Shown: positions 11,924 to 24,916, counted from the stretch's first letter. The stretch is 64,000 nt of DNA from Antedon mediterranea (GCF_964355755.1 NC_092672.1:21202501-21266500), one strand, 5' to 3'. Numbers and translations: made by a program. Notes: a model not told the origin generated them from the sequence alone.

Positions 11924-12843
11924 TTATATAACACCTAAATAAATTCCTGTCATTTGATTGGACGATTGTGGGTCACATGGCGTGCAATAGTACGCACTAT
12001 TAAACGATCGTTTAATAGTACTTTTTGAAACATTTTTGTGTACGAAAAAAAAACGTCTCACGGATGAAAAAAAATCTAGTACACAAATTATCCTATGATA
12101 TGGCTCTGTACGTACTGTGAAATACAACAGCGCCACCTGTCGTCTGGTCTCAGTTTCATTTGTAAACACCACCGCGAGATATGCAACAGCTGCAGATATT
12201 TGTGTACGATTTGGACATTATGTACTAATTTCATTCAAAAAGGCATTTAAATTAGCTTTAGATCGTTTTTAGGATTTTGATTAATTAATGGGGACATCCC
12301 TACAAGACGTGGAATTGTTGGAAAAACCATAATTAGCTTAGATAAGTTCCAATTGTCTGTCGAAGTTTTGCCTTTCAGCCAAGCTAGTACTACTAGCTAG
12401 GCTACTAGGTCTAGCCTAGGCCATGCTAGTATTAGGCTAGGCCTAGCCTAGGCGTTTGAGCCTTGCTAGGCCTAGGATTGTTTGGTCGTTTGTTGACATA
12501 ATTAACACAAAAGTAGGTGTGTTTATGAAATCCATATAAATATAACATTTAATATAAAATTATTAAACACCAAATGTTACTGTTTTTAATCAATGTGTGT
12601 GAAGGAAATGTAGTAATCTTTGGCTAGGGCTACCTTTTATTTGATTCAAATAACTAGAATTTATTTAGATGTTATATAAAACAAATAATGAATGTTTTGT
12701 ATTCGTGTAATGGTACAAATAATGGCACTTGGTGAATGATGAAAGGTTATATCAACGAGGCAACGCCGAGTTGATATAACCTTTCATCATTCACCAAGTG
12801 CCATTATTTGTACCATTACACTCATAAACATTCATTATTTGTA
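11924..12843 (-). mobile_element. 920-bp TA-flanked element, copy 2, opposite orientation
   Basis: Inverted copy of 9842-10759 with high identity across its length, flanked by TA (11922-11923 and 12844-12845). Copy B has the uninterrupted target at about 34708. Its terminal palindrome lies at the right end (about 12680-12843). The 1.16-kb spacer between the two elements is ordinary copy-A intron also present in copy B, so these are two separate insertions and not the two arms of one transposon. Confidence 0.75.
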
Positions 12844-13249
12844 TACTAGCTAATGCCACCATCACACCATAGAGCAATGAACTAAGGATAATTTAAATAT
12901 ATTGAAGTTTTAAACATGCCCCTGAAAGTAAAAGTTTGTACACCAAACCAATCCAGTAATTTAATATTTAAACAATATTCAATAAAAAAAAAGTTAAATA
13001 ATTTAAATACCAGGCAACAACATTTTTATGTAAAAACTGGAATAATAATAAAAATGTATACAAAAGTAGAAATAAAATTTAAAAAAGCTAATTTGATAGT
13101 ATTTGTGTGCATTGCGTATATGATCACACAGCAAATACAAGTTACAAATTGAATTTGAAAATTGACACTTAATGGATGTATAATTATATAAAATATTAAT
13201 TAACCAATAAATATGTAAAAGATGTAACTTGTATGATTTTATATTTTAG

Positions 13250-13348
13250 GTTGGACGCTCAGCTTTGCATTTGGCAGCTCTGGCAGGTCACCCAGCCTGC
13301 TGTAACCTGCTGGTTGATGCAGGGTCAGACATCAATATCCAAGACATA
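13250..13348 (+). CDS. Ankyrin-repeat exon 1 of 3 seen
   Basis: Internal exon of a host gene, 99 bp, 33 codons, phase 0 at both ends. It is preceded by a T-rich tract and TTTTAG and followed by GTAAGT. It encodes one complete ankyrin repeat: the loop/turn and first helix GRSALHLAALAGH, the second helix ending NLLVDAG, and the closing hairpin SDINIQD. Ankyrin repeats stack into protein-binding solenoids; nothing here indicates partner or location. Exons of exactly one repeat in phase 0 can be duplicated or skipped without breaking the frame. The exon sits in segmental copy A, paralogous to 35164-35262. The rest of the gene, including start, stop and any other domains, lies outside the window. 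I cannot name the gene. Confidence 0.85.
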
Positions 13349-15142
13349 GTAAGTTATACATTCTTTCATAGTCATATTTTTTTATATTTTGTATTTTAAA
13401 TATAATGATCTTTTGAGTAGTAATATCTGCATGTTATAATGCTATTTAATGTTTTTATTTAACTGTATTGATGCTAGAATTGGGATTATTTGAAGTTTTT
13501 CAATATATTTTTTTCTCTGATATTTAGTCATAAAAATTGCTATGACACTATACATTTTGTCATGTTTAAACATTTCCATTGAACTCTTTATAAAACAATG
13601 AAAACTACAGCAACATACTATTGAAATATAATCCTTATTCCAAAGTGTAGATATACAGTAATTAAGTCGGAATTATGTACACTTCTATTACACAAAATTT
13701 CAATTTTTTTTAGTTCATTTTCACAAAACTGTTTAATAACTTTTGAAAAACTATGATTCTACCTATATATCACAGAGGTACAAATGATCAAAGATGCTAG
13801 TAGATAGACATATTGACTGTATTCATTTACTTTATAATTATCATCATACTCATTTGCCATACTCTCCTTTATTCCTTTCAACAACATCACCACCAACTCC
13901 AACCACCTCCTGGTTATAGTCACCACCACCAATCCCAAGAATGATGATGCAGAATTTGGTTGAGAGCTAAAGTGATCTTTTAATACACACCACAATTATA
14001 GTTCTTTGTTATTAGGTTGTAATTATTTTTTCCATATACAATACAAGATACAGATAGTATATCTGCCACATTTATTCTTTATACTCAGGATTAACAAACA
14101 TAAATAAAACTGAAATAGCGGCACAAATATAATTTTGTAAGTTATTTACCGTACCTAGTTTTTAACAAATCACCTTACATAATAATTACAGTATCAAACC
14201 ACCATTACAATGTCATACAAAATGTAAAAATAAACAAATCATCATTAGCATAACTAGGTGATGATTTGGAATATTTTTAGTCTATTCAAAAAGATGTTTA
14301 TTTCTTAACATTTATTTAAATATACACACACACATAGTAAATTATAGTAAATACACAATACAAATAAAGGGAAATTGTTTAACACTAAACAACCTACATT
14401 AGAGGTGAAAAACAACAAAGAAAAACAAGAAAGTTGAACTAGACTTAAATGTTATACACAACTGTAACAATTTCAGAGTGTATCCAACATTTAACATTAT
14501 GAAATATTTTAGACCACTGACAATGGTGATCACCAGTGCTTTGCAAAGTCTGCAGTTGCACTTTATCATGTTTTATTCATTCATATTTATCTCAATCATC
14601 CAACTTTATCAAACAAAACATTTTTGAGGATAAACATACAGTAGCTATATGTAAGGTTCAACTTTAATAATTTTAAGTTTAACATTTTCTAACATTAATG
14701 TTAAAAGATTACTTTTAAAAGAACTTATATAGACAAATTTCAAATTTCAGTACAAGCTATTTAACAAAAATATATATGCCAAGTTATTGTAGCATAACTT
14801 TATATTTTAATCAATGGATGTAAATGACTTTGCATATATAAATGTATTACAATTGTTTATAAACTCTTCATTGTTGTAGATTCTATTTCAGTACAACCTT
14901 TTTTTAAACTAATATTGACCTTGGTTCGTCCTTTGTTTCAGTTGGATATGGTCTTTTTTTTTCAATTTACATTATTGATTTGATTTAGACCAATTTCATA
15001 CACATTTAGCAATAATTTTTTCATTTTTTAACTAATAATATGCATAGAAAATGTTTATTTTACTACTACAATACCACATTAAGTGATTCTTTTATTAACT
15101 TTTTTATGGCTTTAACAAGCTGAATTCTGTCATGAGACCAAT

Positions 15143-15230
15143 ATAATATTCATATTCATATTCATATTCATTTATTATCCAGAAAAATAATACAAAAACA
15201 ATACAAAAAGCATATATTACATAGAACAAC
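15143..15230 (-). mobile_element. LINE 3' tail fragment
   Basis: On the minus strand this reads ..CTGGATAATAAATG followed by repeated AATATG units, the usual microsatellite-like 3' tail of a 5'-truncated non-LTR retrotransposon. Copy B lacks it at the matching position (near 54935). Only about 90 bp is present, so the family cannot be told. Confidence 0.5.
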
Positions 15231-16790
15231 AACAATAGTCTTATAATACACAATAAATTTCTATTGATCGTACATTCTAATAATATATTGATCCATAATT
15301 TCCCCTATGTTTCATAATTTTTTTTATTTTATTGTGCTACAATAAAGGAAAAATAAACGGTGTGGTCAAAAATATTACCAGATGACTAAATATATGTAAT
15401 ATAATAACGTTTACGTTTCTGGTGTTTTTATGCAATTTCAAATTTTTATTTTTGTGCTGTAGTTTAGTAAAACTAAATTTATCTTACCGGTTCCACCCTT
15501 TAAGAGAGAAAGGTCCTACTTCCCTTCCCTTGTAGTAGAGCACCATATCAAGAATGTTAAATAACGGGCAAGAGACGTAAATACTAAAATTGCTTGTTAC
15601 AAACACTTTATTCACAGTACACATATATGGCTAAATGCATATATAACAATATTACTATAAGCCCAATAGTATACAGCCACATATGTAAGGAAAACTAGCT
15701 CCAGCTTGATATTTGTGCCAAAATAGATTTTATTGGCTAACTTTGTTATTCTTGAGTTGCTGAATTCCAAAAAATTAGGTGCCATTTTTTTCGACCACTC
15801 CTTCAAAATGGCCGACATCCCACACTAAACGTTGTCATCCATGGTATCATCGGAAAGGGAATGTAATACTGATCATTTTATCCAATTAAATCTATTATAA
15901 AAAAATGCATAGTTACATAGATGAAATACCCCTTGTAGCATTTCAAAGATATCATTTTTGATAAATGAATTTGACAATTATTGAAACCATTAGAGATCAG
16001 ATGGTCATCAAACTTATATAAATAAAAAATGGAAAAACCAATACAATAGATCTTTAGTCTGCTTTATGGCATATTTAACTGTCTGCTGACTGCATATTTA
16101 AACATTGATGATTGTTAGAATTCAAATTATTAATGGTGGGCTTATACTTAACATAGGTCTACTTTACTGTGAAAACAGGATGCTGGTCAACTCATCACTA
16201 AAATACTTTGATAACAATTAGTATATCAAGACTTAAATATTATGAAGAGGGAAGCTTGAATGCCACTATTATTCCAAAATAGGGATAAGCTGCTGTGTAG
16301 TGTTTATATGACATGTTCAGTTTTTAAATTCACTAGTAAATAATAAACCTTCTTAGTTTCTGTCTAATAGCATTACTGCTAATGCAGCATATTAAAGTTT
16401 AAATTTCTAAATTAGATAATTTATTGTACTATACATCACAGCCACTGATCATAACTGGGCCCTCTTGGAGACCAGTCTTTGACTGAAGAGGTTGCCCAGT
16501 ATAAACAAAATATTTTAATTTCAATAATGACACGTCAACCAGTAATTTTGATCAAAACAAATTTAAGGCAAATGTACTGTACATTACTTTACATATAGTC
16601 TACTCGCCCTAATTTGCTAAACATTTTAGCAGCTAGAAATATTGCCACATAATTTTTTTTGGGTAAAAAATGTGTATTTTTTTTTTCGTCCAATGTTGAG
16701 AGTGGCCTAACAACAATGAAATCCATAAATCATAAATAATTACAACATTGTTTTTCATATGTATGGACAATGGTGTTTATAACCCTTTAA

Positions 16791-18694
16791 AGGGGGGTTC
16801 AGGGTTTAAAATGAATAGTAAAAAATGTAAAATATATTTGTTTGTCTCTTGAACGGTAAAAGTTTCAATTTATATAAGCGCCCAGTGAAGCAGAACGAAG
16901 GCTGTGAAATGAGGCCAGATTACAAGTGCAGCTACGGCGATATGACACTGTGTTACAGAATAGGAAATTCGTGAAATGGTCAATCTTCCGACGACTCGTT
17001 ATCATTAACCATATCAATTACTTTTGTAAAATTATACTTATCTGATGTAATTTTAGTCGGTCTTCCCATTTATAAAGTCAATGTTCTATGAAAATTCATC
17101 AAAACAGTGAAAAATTAGATATGTTTGCACTTTACGTTTGCCGATTTTCGCACTGACTTAGGGAAAGCCTTCAAAATAAATGAAGCGTAACGTATACATT
17201 CCTGCTGAGCGAGAGGATAGCGAGACGACGATACACGTGCTTTACCTGCCCATGCCTGGCATCGTCACGTGATAAGCAGATACAGTATACAATACCAAAC
17301 TGGTCGGGTCGAGTATACCCCGTCTATAATTACTACATGAACGATGTACAGTATTTGATTGAAGGTCGACTCGACCTACCGGAATGGTATAGATAATATA
17401 GTATTATATACTATACTGTATATGAAACCATTTCAATATTAACTATCATGATAATTTTAATATCGTCATCAACAAATATTTTTGTAACTACTTCCTCTTT
17501 ATGTATATAAATATATTTAACTAAAATGTATCAACTCATGTCAGACAAATATTGCCACAGTATATAGTACTAATTTTAATTCAAATTAGCTTAAGTATCC
17601 GTATCCGTCATTTTATGTTAATTGTGTTCAATATGGATGCACCACTTCCTGTGTGTGCCACCGATGTAAAGGTGCAATTTCCAAATAAATTGATTGATTG
17701 ATTGATAGCTCGAATGAGAGAGTTTGAATATTTGTAAACATAAGTATTGCTAATTTTAAGAAGTGTAGCCTAGTAAAAGGCCTGGTAGTATCAATTCGCA
17801 TAGGGTCTACTACACTAGCTAGCTCAATTTTTAACTGGGCCGGATCGGCTATACCTAGTACCTGGTCTACTTGCTTGATGCAGTAGTATCCGCTTTTTTG
17901 GAGAGTAAACTAGGCCTCTAGGCCTATTTTAGGCCTACTTAGACGATCGGGACACCATACGTGCGGACGGCGATATTTACAGCCGATTTTGTAGAATGTT
18001 TTAGGTTTAGATTGTTTAGGAGTTTGGTTGATAGGATGGGTTTGGAATCCACTGAGTTTTGTTATTTATGGGCCAATCGTTTAGTAGTGGGCCAATCGTT
18101 TAGTAGTAGGCAAGCTAGGCCCATGGGCCCCAATGTTTTAATAGCGTTTTAATCCCTAGTCAAAATGGCTCTCACCCATGAAAAAAAATGATTTAGGCTA
18201 GGCCTAGCCTAGTACGTGAAGCCGATAATACGATCTGTACTATTCGAGGTATAAAAATAGTATATTATGACTCCGTAATCTGTACTAAATTTGTATTTCA
18301 TTAAATGTCAAATAAATATATGCTACTACTGTTATTATTACACTTTAGGCCTAGCTTAGAAAATCTACAAAAAATGTATTTCACAATGATCGGGTGGTCG
18401 TCGTTTGACAGGGGAGAGAGATGTAAATTTAGTTGACAAACACAACGTACATGACGTCGCGAGTTTGGAATCCACTGATGACGTGATTTTGTGAATATCT
18501 CATGAATATTAATGAGCTTCCTTAAGCTGCTGAAAAACAGACTTTCCATGAATTTACCCTAAAATGTATATGAAATTTTATTTTTTTAATTTCTCGTTAT
18601 TATTTCTTCATTCTGACATGTCTATATTGTTATAATATTTTTTATTTAATAAATAAACGATATTTAAAAGCAATTTTAAACCCAGAATCCCCCT
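16791..18694. mobile_element. 1.9-kb TIR element with TTAA target site, copy 1
   Basis: Flanked by TTAA on both sides (16787-16790 and 18695-18698). Terminal inverted repeats begin AGGGGG(G)TTC.GGGTTTAAAAT; the right end is the reverse complement with minor differences. The interior is AT-rich with a more GC-rich block (about 17150-17350 and 17750-18250) and no convincing protein. A second, right-truncated copy lies at 22900-24349, and comparison with it reveals a retroposon nested at 17402-17708. TTAA target choice is characteristic of piggyBac-type transposases, but the TIR starts with AGG rather than CCC, so the superfamily remains open. Confidence 0.75.
17402..17708 (+). mobile_element. 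LINE 3' end nested in the TTAA element
   Basis: Absent from the second TTAA element, where the flanks join directly (..GATAATATAG then CTCGAATGAG.., near 23518). The insert ends in AATAAA and a (TTGA)n tail at about 17685-17704 and is bracketed by ATAG, a possible 4-bp target duplication. These are the marks of a short 5'-truncated non-LTR retrotransposon on the + strand. Confidence 0.65.
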
Positions 18695-19421
18695 TTAATT
18701 AACCCCACATTTCATAGGATACATCTGTACAGTACAAACAATGGCATAGACTCGACATTAGGATGTTTTTTCACTGACAGAATTAACTTGGATTTATAGA
18801 TTCAACAGCAAAGTGAAGTTCTCGTTCATGTTTTATGCCACAAATTCAGACCACTGGTTCCTTCTGAGCATGCAGAATACAATTGTGTCATCATCTCCAA
18901 TGAATCTTTGCTTACAAGAAATCAAAGTGGTTCTGAAGCGGGTTGATTTGACAGATTTCCATGTTAATTCATTGCTCCTTGCTTATTCTTAGTAATATTG
19001 TAATACGTCAACGCAACTTCTGTAACACAAGGCAAACTAGTGCTGATCTATTGATACTAACACTAAGAAATCTTCTGACAGATTCTGAGCTGGTTTATAT
19101 CCATTGTTAATCTAATTTGTTTTCATTCTGAATTGTCTGACTTGGCATAACCATCAGGTATGCAAATAACCATCTGGTATGCAAACACAATAATCAAAGG
19201 AAGTATCCTCATTATCACATTACCTGTACAAATTGTTGTACTTTATTATTAGGAATTTAAAAGAGAAAAAAATGTTACCTTTGAGTTTGTTTTTTTAAAT
19301 TACAGTATAACAAAGTTTACTAAAATACATTATGACTCTGAGAATAAGAACATGATGTTTGGTATGATAATTATCTATATTATATGAAATATAATAACCT
19401 CTATGTGCTTAATATTTTCAG

Positions 19422-19520
19422 TATCAAAGAACACCTTTATCGTATGCTGCCCAAGCTGGTGACAGCAGCACATGTATGTGCCTGATCAATGCAGGATCAG
19501 ACGTGAATATTGCAAACAAG
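19422..19520 (+). CDS. Ankyrin-repeat exon 2 of 3 seen
   Basis: Second 99-bp, phase-0 exon, with acceptor ATTTTCAG and donor GTAAGT. It codes for one ankyrin repeat: QRTPLSYAAQAGD in the first helix, then CMCLINAG and SDVNIANK. The first-helix pattern T-P-L-x-x-A-A and the AGxDVN hairpin are those of canonical repeats. It keeps the frame with 13250-13348 and 35164-35262. Unlike those two it does not lie in the A/B duplicated block, and its flanking introns are different, so it represents the alternate exon of a larger exon-pair pattern or a separate lineage of repeats. Confidence 0.85.
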
Positions 19521-22090
19521 GTAAGTCATGCACACTTGTATTTAAGTGTCTCAAGTAATTGTATATAACTTTTTTTTCCAATTTAAAAAGTATAGATTAA
19601 TTTTTCACAAAATCTACAAATTGGAGTAGTAAAGATTTTGTCTGATTTAATGTTGTAATTATAGTTACAAAATTTTCACTCATCTTAAACCTTATTCATT
19701 ATTTTAATGATTTACTTACATTAATACATATACAACAAATACAATACATTAGTTTATATTTTTAAATGACAGGTTTGTCAAATATAATTGTGGCACATTT
19801 CAACAAATTACAGCATATAATTACTGTAGATAATAAAACCAAATTACATTTGCTCATAAAGAGTATTATCGTTCTTCGGAATGTGCCTTGAAAGCTTTGG
19901 TCTTTGCTCTATCGTCCTACTGTACCCCATTGCTTGTAGTATAATATCCCACTACCCGGCCTGTGTTAACTATAAAGGCATCCATGTCTAATTCATATGT
20001 TATATTTACCTGTTTCAAATGAAAAAAATGGATAGCTAAATTGATTTAAATTTAAAGAAATGCAGAGAATAATTTGCAAGCATATTAATTATATTGAACA
20101 TAATGAACAACTATCTAAAAGGTAGTCTTCTTTATTGTACCTTTTTAATATCCTAGATGTGAGTAAAGTACATTGGAAGAATCCTCTTTCACTTCTCATC
20201 TGTTAACATACATATCTTATTTGTTTATTTTTTAACTTCATTTATATATTATCTTTCATTTATATGTAAAATTGTGAAATTCTAAGCATGCCATGAAACA
20301 TTTTATTATCTTATTTTATGCAATGTAATTATATTCTTCAATTTAAAGTAGGATCTTGATGTTTTTCAACAACAGCTAGCTATAGAAAGAAAGTTGATTG
20401 AATATAATTATATGTAACTTTTTTAGAAAATGGTTTAAAAAAAAAGAAATATTTGATACAATATTTAAAATGAATTAATGAAAACAATTATGCATTTCTT
20501 CAATAGTCGCAAATGGTAACTGGCTGGCCTCTTAATTTATTTCAAAATGTACCCAACTTTGTCAATAAATGATCCAATATTGTGAAATAAGTAAATTATA
20601 TTCTAATTTTAGCTATTAATTATGTGAAAATCATTCAAGTTGAGGCCTCTAATATTAATCTCATATTAGTAAACATGTCCTGATCAATTTTAAATTTCAG
20701 TGCTAAATAAACTTGTCTCCTAAAAACTTAGTTTTCTTCATTTTTCTGAGATAAAACATTGTTTGAATGCCTTTCTGATGAATTTGACAGTAAAACAAAG
20801 GTTATTTCATTGCAAACCATTGTTTATATCACCATAGTTAATACAGTTTTAAAGAAAACTGAATAGGCCAAATTTGTTTCATGTCCAGGATTTGAATTTT
20901 TTATTTTTTATTTGAGAAATGTACAAAATATGTGAAAGATGGTGTTACAGTTCAGTTGTGTTTGCATACCTTAGAGTGTGTAATAAATGCTTCATTTTTA
21001 TTTTTTTTATTACTATTAAAATATACAATGTAGCTATTAAATTAGAAAGTCTTCCATCTACAAAATTTGATTATAAAGGAAATATGAAACTAATTAACAT
21101 TTTTTTTAATTTATTTTATCTTTCAATGTTATTAATCTATGATTTATATATACTACAGCTTGTGTATCTGACAGTGTTCTTTTTTCTTTATTTTAAAATA
21201 AAAAACGCCAGTTTGGAGCAATGTTAAATGATTAAAGCTAAACATAATTGTCAAAAATAATAATTATAATACAGTTAACCTTTCCACCTATGTACTGTAA
21301 TTATTATTTACAAACTTTCTTATTTACAAATGCTGGTAAAATCATCACTAAGTTTGTTTACACTTGATATACTTACTTTCTGCAATGTAAATTATAATAT
21401 TTAAAGTACTATGTTATTTCAAAATTACATGGAACAATAAAGTTATTGATTAATCATTAATACTCCTCACACTTTTTTAAATTTTATTAATCAAATACTG
21501 TAATTTAATAATATTGATATTAATGTGCCAAATTGTTAAGTTAAATTGAGATTTGCTGTTCTCTTAAAAACAAAAAACCAATATATTCTTACATAATTTA
21601 TTTTAAATTGTATTTTTAAGTGTATATGGTCATTATTACAGTTATGATCATACTTCAGTTCTATATAATTTCCATTAAACAATTCTATAAGAGAAGGAGC
21701 ACAATACATGCAATGGCTTTCTTTAACTTACCAGTATTTTCAGTTAATTCATTGCAATTATTATACTACTATATAATTTGAATTCAAGCAAATTATTTAG
21801 TTAGACAGGAGTAATAATGTAATACAATCACGCTGCTAGAAACAATGGTCAATCCAATTAATTGTGGTCCCAATATGTCCCTCATAAAGAATGATAAAAT
21901 AATAATAATAATGGATAAATAAATCACAAATAACTTTAAAATCATAGCACATGGGCGGTACTCACCAATTTTCATATTTGTTGCTCAAAAACCAAAATGT
22001 AAAACCACTAATGCTAGAGAATTTATTTACAGAATTATGGCTAAATCAGCATTGCATTAAACTATCACATGGAAGTTTTCAAATATTATA
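19521..22090 (+). other. Intron sequence, nothing recognised
   Basis: Very AT-rich. About 20640-20905 is distantly similar to about 30780-31090 (shared landmark TTTCATGTCCAGGATTTGAAT). This hints that the flank of this exon was also duplicated, but I found no second ankyrin exon beside the 31-kb copy. Confidence 0.5.
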
Positions 22091-22094
22091 CTAT

Positions 22095-22734
22095 GGCCCT
22101 GTTTCTGCTGCCAAGAATGTACACACTGTATATGGTATATTTTATATGGTATTTTTTGTGGCAGCAGAAATGGGTCTCATAAAAAATATACTGTATAAAC
22201 ATGGAGCTATAAAATTAGTTTTTATAGCTCCATGGTATAAATATACCGCATATTTATCTTGATCATTATCGATATCGTTATCTCTGATATTTTATCATAT
22301 ATTTCTTGCACCTTTCTGCTGCCTTATGAATATACCATCTATATTGTTCACCCATAACACAAGGTTTGTTGAGCATACCCTACTTAGAACAATTACTAAA
22401 ATATCACAGTGGACTGAAAATGTTAAGATATTTGCTCTATTTAAATGTGATAGAACCGAGGCTTCAGGGTAATAACAGGAGATGTGGAGTTTGGTTATCG
22501 TCAAAACAAGTAAACAGAAAACAGCAAACTGACCATGGACAATGACTGCAAGTTGGGTAGACACGGGGTTTTCCGGTCCCATATGGAATTTTAAGGGATC
22601 GAACCATAGCTATCTATTCCTCAATCCATACAATCCCACAAAGTAGTTTTCAAAAGAAACAGGTCACACAATTATAATTCTAATATATTATTACGGTATG
22701 TTTATGCCGTACATATTGTAGCAGAAACAGGGCC
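22095..22734. mobile_element. 640-bp TIR element (MITE-like)
   Basis: Ends are inverted repeats GGCCCTGTTTCTGCTGC / GCAGAAACAGGGCC, flanked by TAT on both sides (22092-22094, 22735-22737). Inside, a further inverted copy of the terminal motif (GGCAGCAGAAATGGGTC at 22160-22176) pairs with the left end, and a perfect 16-bp-arm hairpin lies at about 22200-22234 (ATGGAGCTATAAA / TTTATAGCTCCAT). No transposase. A 3-bp target duplication would suit PIF/Harbinger, but TAT is not the usual TWA site, so the family is left open. Confidence 0.6.
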
Positions 22735-22899
22735 TATCTTACATTAATGCCCCATTGGGATGACTAAAGGTTGGTATTAATAGTAATACCTAAGGGTAGA
22801 CTCACAGCGTCAGGTTTGTTATCCAACACAAGGTAATCCGTGTCGTTAAAAGTCAAGGTGTTTAGACACAAAGATCGACATTCCAATGCCCACATTTAA

Positions 22900-24349
22900 A
22901 GGGGGGTTCCGGGTTTAAAATGAATAGTAAAAAATGTAAAATATATTTGTTTGTCTCTTGAACGGTAAAAGTTTCAATTTATATAAGCGCCCAGTGAAGC
23001 AGAACGAAGGCTGTGAAATCAGGCCAGATTACAAGTGCAGCTACGGCAAAATCACACTGTGGTTACAAAATAGGAAATTCGTAAAATGGTCCATCTTCCG
23101 ACGACTCGTTATCATAAACCATATCAATTAATTTTGTAAAATTATACTTATCTGATGTAATTTTAGTCGATCTTCCCATTTATAAAGTCAATTTTTTATG
23201 AAAATTCATCAAAACAGTGAAAAATTAGATATGTTTGCACTTTACGTTTGCCGATTTTCGCACCGACTTAGGGAAAAATCAAAATCAATGAAGCGTAACG
23301 TATACTGTACATTCCTGCTGAGGATCGGATCGAGCGAGACGACGATACACGTGCTCTCTCTGCTGCCCATGTCTGGCATCGTCACGTGATAAGCAGATAC
23401 AACAATACCAAACTGGTCGGGTTGAGTATACCCCGTCTATAATCACAACATGAACGATGTACAGTATTTGATTGAAGGTCGACTCGACCTACCGGAATGG
23501 TATAGATAATATAGCTCGAATGAGAGAGTTGGAATATTTGTGTAGTGCAGCCTATAGTAAAAGGCCTGGTAGTATCAATTCGCATAGGGTCTACTACACT
23601 GGCTAGCTCAATTTTTAACTGGGCCAGATCGGCTAGGTCTCCTTCCTACTACCTGGTCTACTTGCTTGATGCATGAGTATCCGATTTTTTGGAGAGTAAA
23701 CTAAACCTATTTATTTTAGGCCTACTTAGACGATCGGGACACCATACGTGTGGACGGCGATCGGACCTTGTTTTGCTTCAATATTTACAGCCGATTTTGT
23801 AGAATGTTTTAGGTTTAGATTGTTTAAGAGTTTGGTTGATAGGATGGGTTTTGTTATTTATGGGCCAATCGTCTAGTAGTAGGCTAGCTAGGCCCATGGG
23901 CCCCATTGTTTTAACGTAGCCATCGTGGCATGGAATCCCTAGTCAGAATGGCTCTCGCCCATATTATTATTAGGCTAGGCCTAGAGTAGTATTGTACGTG
24001 AAGCCGATAATACGATCTGTACTATAGAGGTATAAAAATAGTATAATTTATGACTCCGTATCTGTACTAAATTTTGTATTTCATTAAATGTCAAATAAAT
24101 ATTTGCTACTACTGTTATTATTACACTTTAGGCCTAGCTTAGAAAATCTACAAAAAATGTATTTCACAAGGATCACAATGGTGGTCGTCGTTTGACAGGG
24201 GAGAGAGATGTAAATTAGTTGACAAACACAACGTACATGACGTCGCGAGTTTGGAATCCACTGGTGACGTGATTTTGTGAATATCTCATGAATATTAATG
24301 AGCTTCCCTAAGCTGCTAAAAAACAGACTTTCCATGAATTTACCCTAAA
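22900..24349. mobile_element. TTAA/AGGGGG element, copy 2, right end missing
   Basis: Starts directly after TTAA (22896-22899) with AGGGGGGTTCCGGGTTTAAAAT and follows copy 1 (16791-18694) to about 24349 with small indels. The similarity then stops (after CCATGAATTTACCCTAAAA) before the right TIR. The copy is therefore truncated or deleted at its right end. It lacks the nested LINE of copy 1. Open frames in the same place in both copies (18301-18549 and 24084-24335, minus) are short, differ by indels and have no start context, so I do not call them genes. Confidence 0.7.
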
Positions 24350-24916
24350 AAATTCTTCTTCACTAAAAAGTTTTTAAAAGATATGCTACATTTAATATTA
24401 GCAATTCACACCTAAATCCAGCCCTCAGTCTTAACCCTTTTCCAACATGCAATTCGTTTTTTAAGGATATTCACTACATTATTAGCAAATTACCCCCTAA
24501 ATCCACCCTTTTCCAACATGGCTGTTGAAAAAGTGTGTCATCCAATGGAATAGTTTTATTGCCAGTATTGTATGTCTGTGGATTTTCCATCTGAATTGAC
24601 ATAGCAGCAATCAATCATTTAATTAAGAAACCTTTGATATCAACAAACGTATAAGCCAGTTTCGAAGTTACCTACTTCTATTCTAGTTGTATTTAAATTG
24701 TTTCTACTGAATAATAATTTAAACGAAACACAATCGGCCTATAAAATTAGAAGTTAAAAAAAAACTAGAGGTGCCATTTATTATGAATTTCATGTGCGAA
24801 AGCATTTCCGGCCATCTAGAGGTGTCATTTAACAAAATTTGCTTTAAATCCCGCTCCCTTTTCAGATCCTGGCTAAGGCCCTGGACATTTGGGCAATCCC
24901 CTTAAGATAGTCCTGC
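24350..24916. other. No gene recognised
   Basis: Contains the 24769-24845 repeat shared with 2068-2146 and a local imperfect duplication (AATTC/GCAAATTAC..CCTAAATCCA..CC near 24400 and 24485). Otherwise featureless. Confidence 0.45.
24769..24845. repeat. Dispersed repeat shared with 2068-2146
   Basis: Same-orientation partner of the repeat at 2068-2146, with several substitutions. Confidence 0.6.

Larger units (their letters stand above)
6050..15450 (+). repeat. Segmental duplication, copy A (intron-exon-intron block)
   Basis: Once insertions are removed, this block aligns collinearly by eye with copy B (32874-55240). Shared landmarks in order are GGTGTCATAC.. near 6060 and GATGTCATAC.. near 32876; the TTGCGCATCTAAATACC region (7650/33015); AACTGCCTAAAGG (10801/33920); the ankyrin exon (13250/35164); GATCAAAGATGCTAG (13787/38718); and TTTCTGGTGTTTTTATG (15415/55198). 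Boundaries are approximate. The divergence looks like ordinary neutral intron divergence, so the duplication predates the element insertions private to each copy. Confidence 0.8.
13349..19421 (+). other. Intron of the ankyrin gene
   Basis: A 6.07-kb interval from a GTAAGT donor to a TTTTCAG acceptor. It holds the end of copy A, a LINE tail near 15.15 kb, a diverged relative of the 4.8-6.0 kb block (about 16.04-16.78 kb) and one TTAA element (16791-18694). No other exon is recognised. Between 13.35 and 15.14 kb the sequence is paralogous to copy B and appears non-coding. Confidence 0.65.

Noticed and set aside
11924-12172. 82-codon minus-strand open frame as a gene
   Set aside because: It lies across the end of a non-coding mobile element, has no homologue in the other copy's frame and no motif.
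9842-12843. A single 3-kb transposon with 920-bp TIRs
   Set aside because: The 1.16-kb middle is ordinary intron found in copy B, and each 920-bp unit has its own TA duplication.
18301-18549. 82-83 codon minus-strand frames shared by the two TTAA elements (also 24084-24335)
   Set aside because: The shared frame follows from shared DNA. Indels alter the frame, there is no recognisable domain, and it sits at the end of the element.
16791-18694. hAT-type assignment from GGG-rich ends
   Set aside because: No 8-bp duplication is found; TTAA on both sides fits better.
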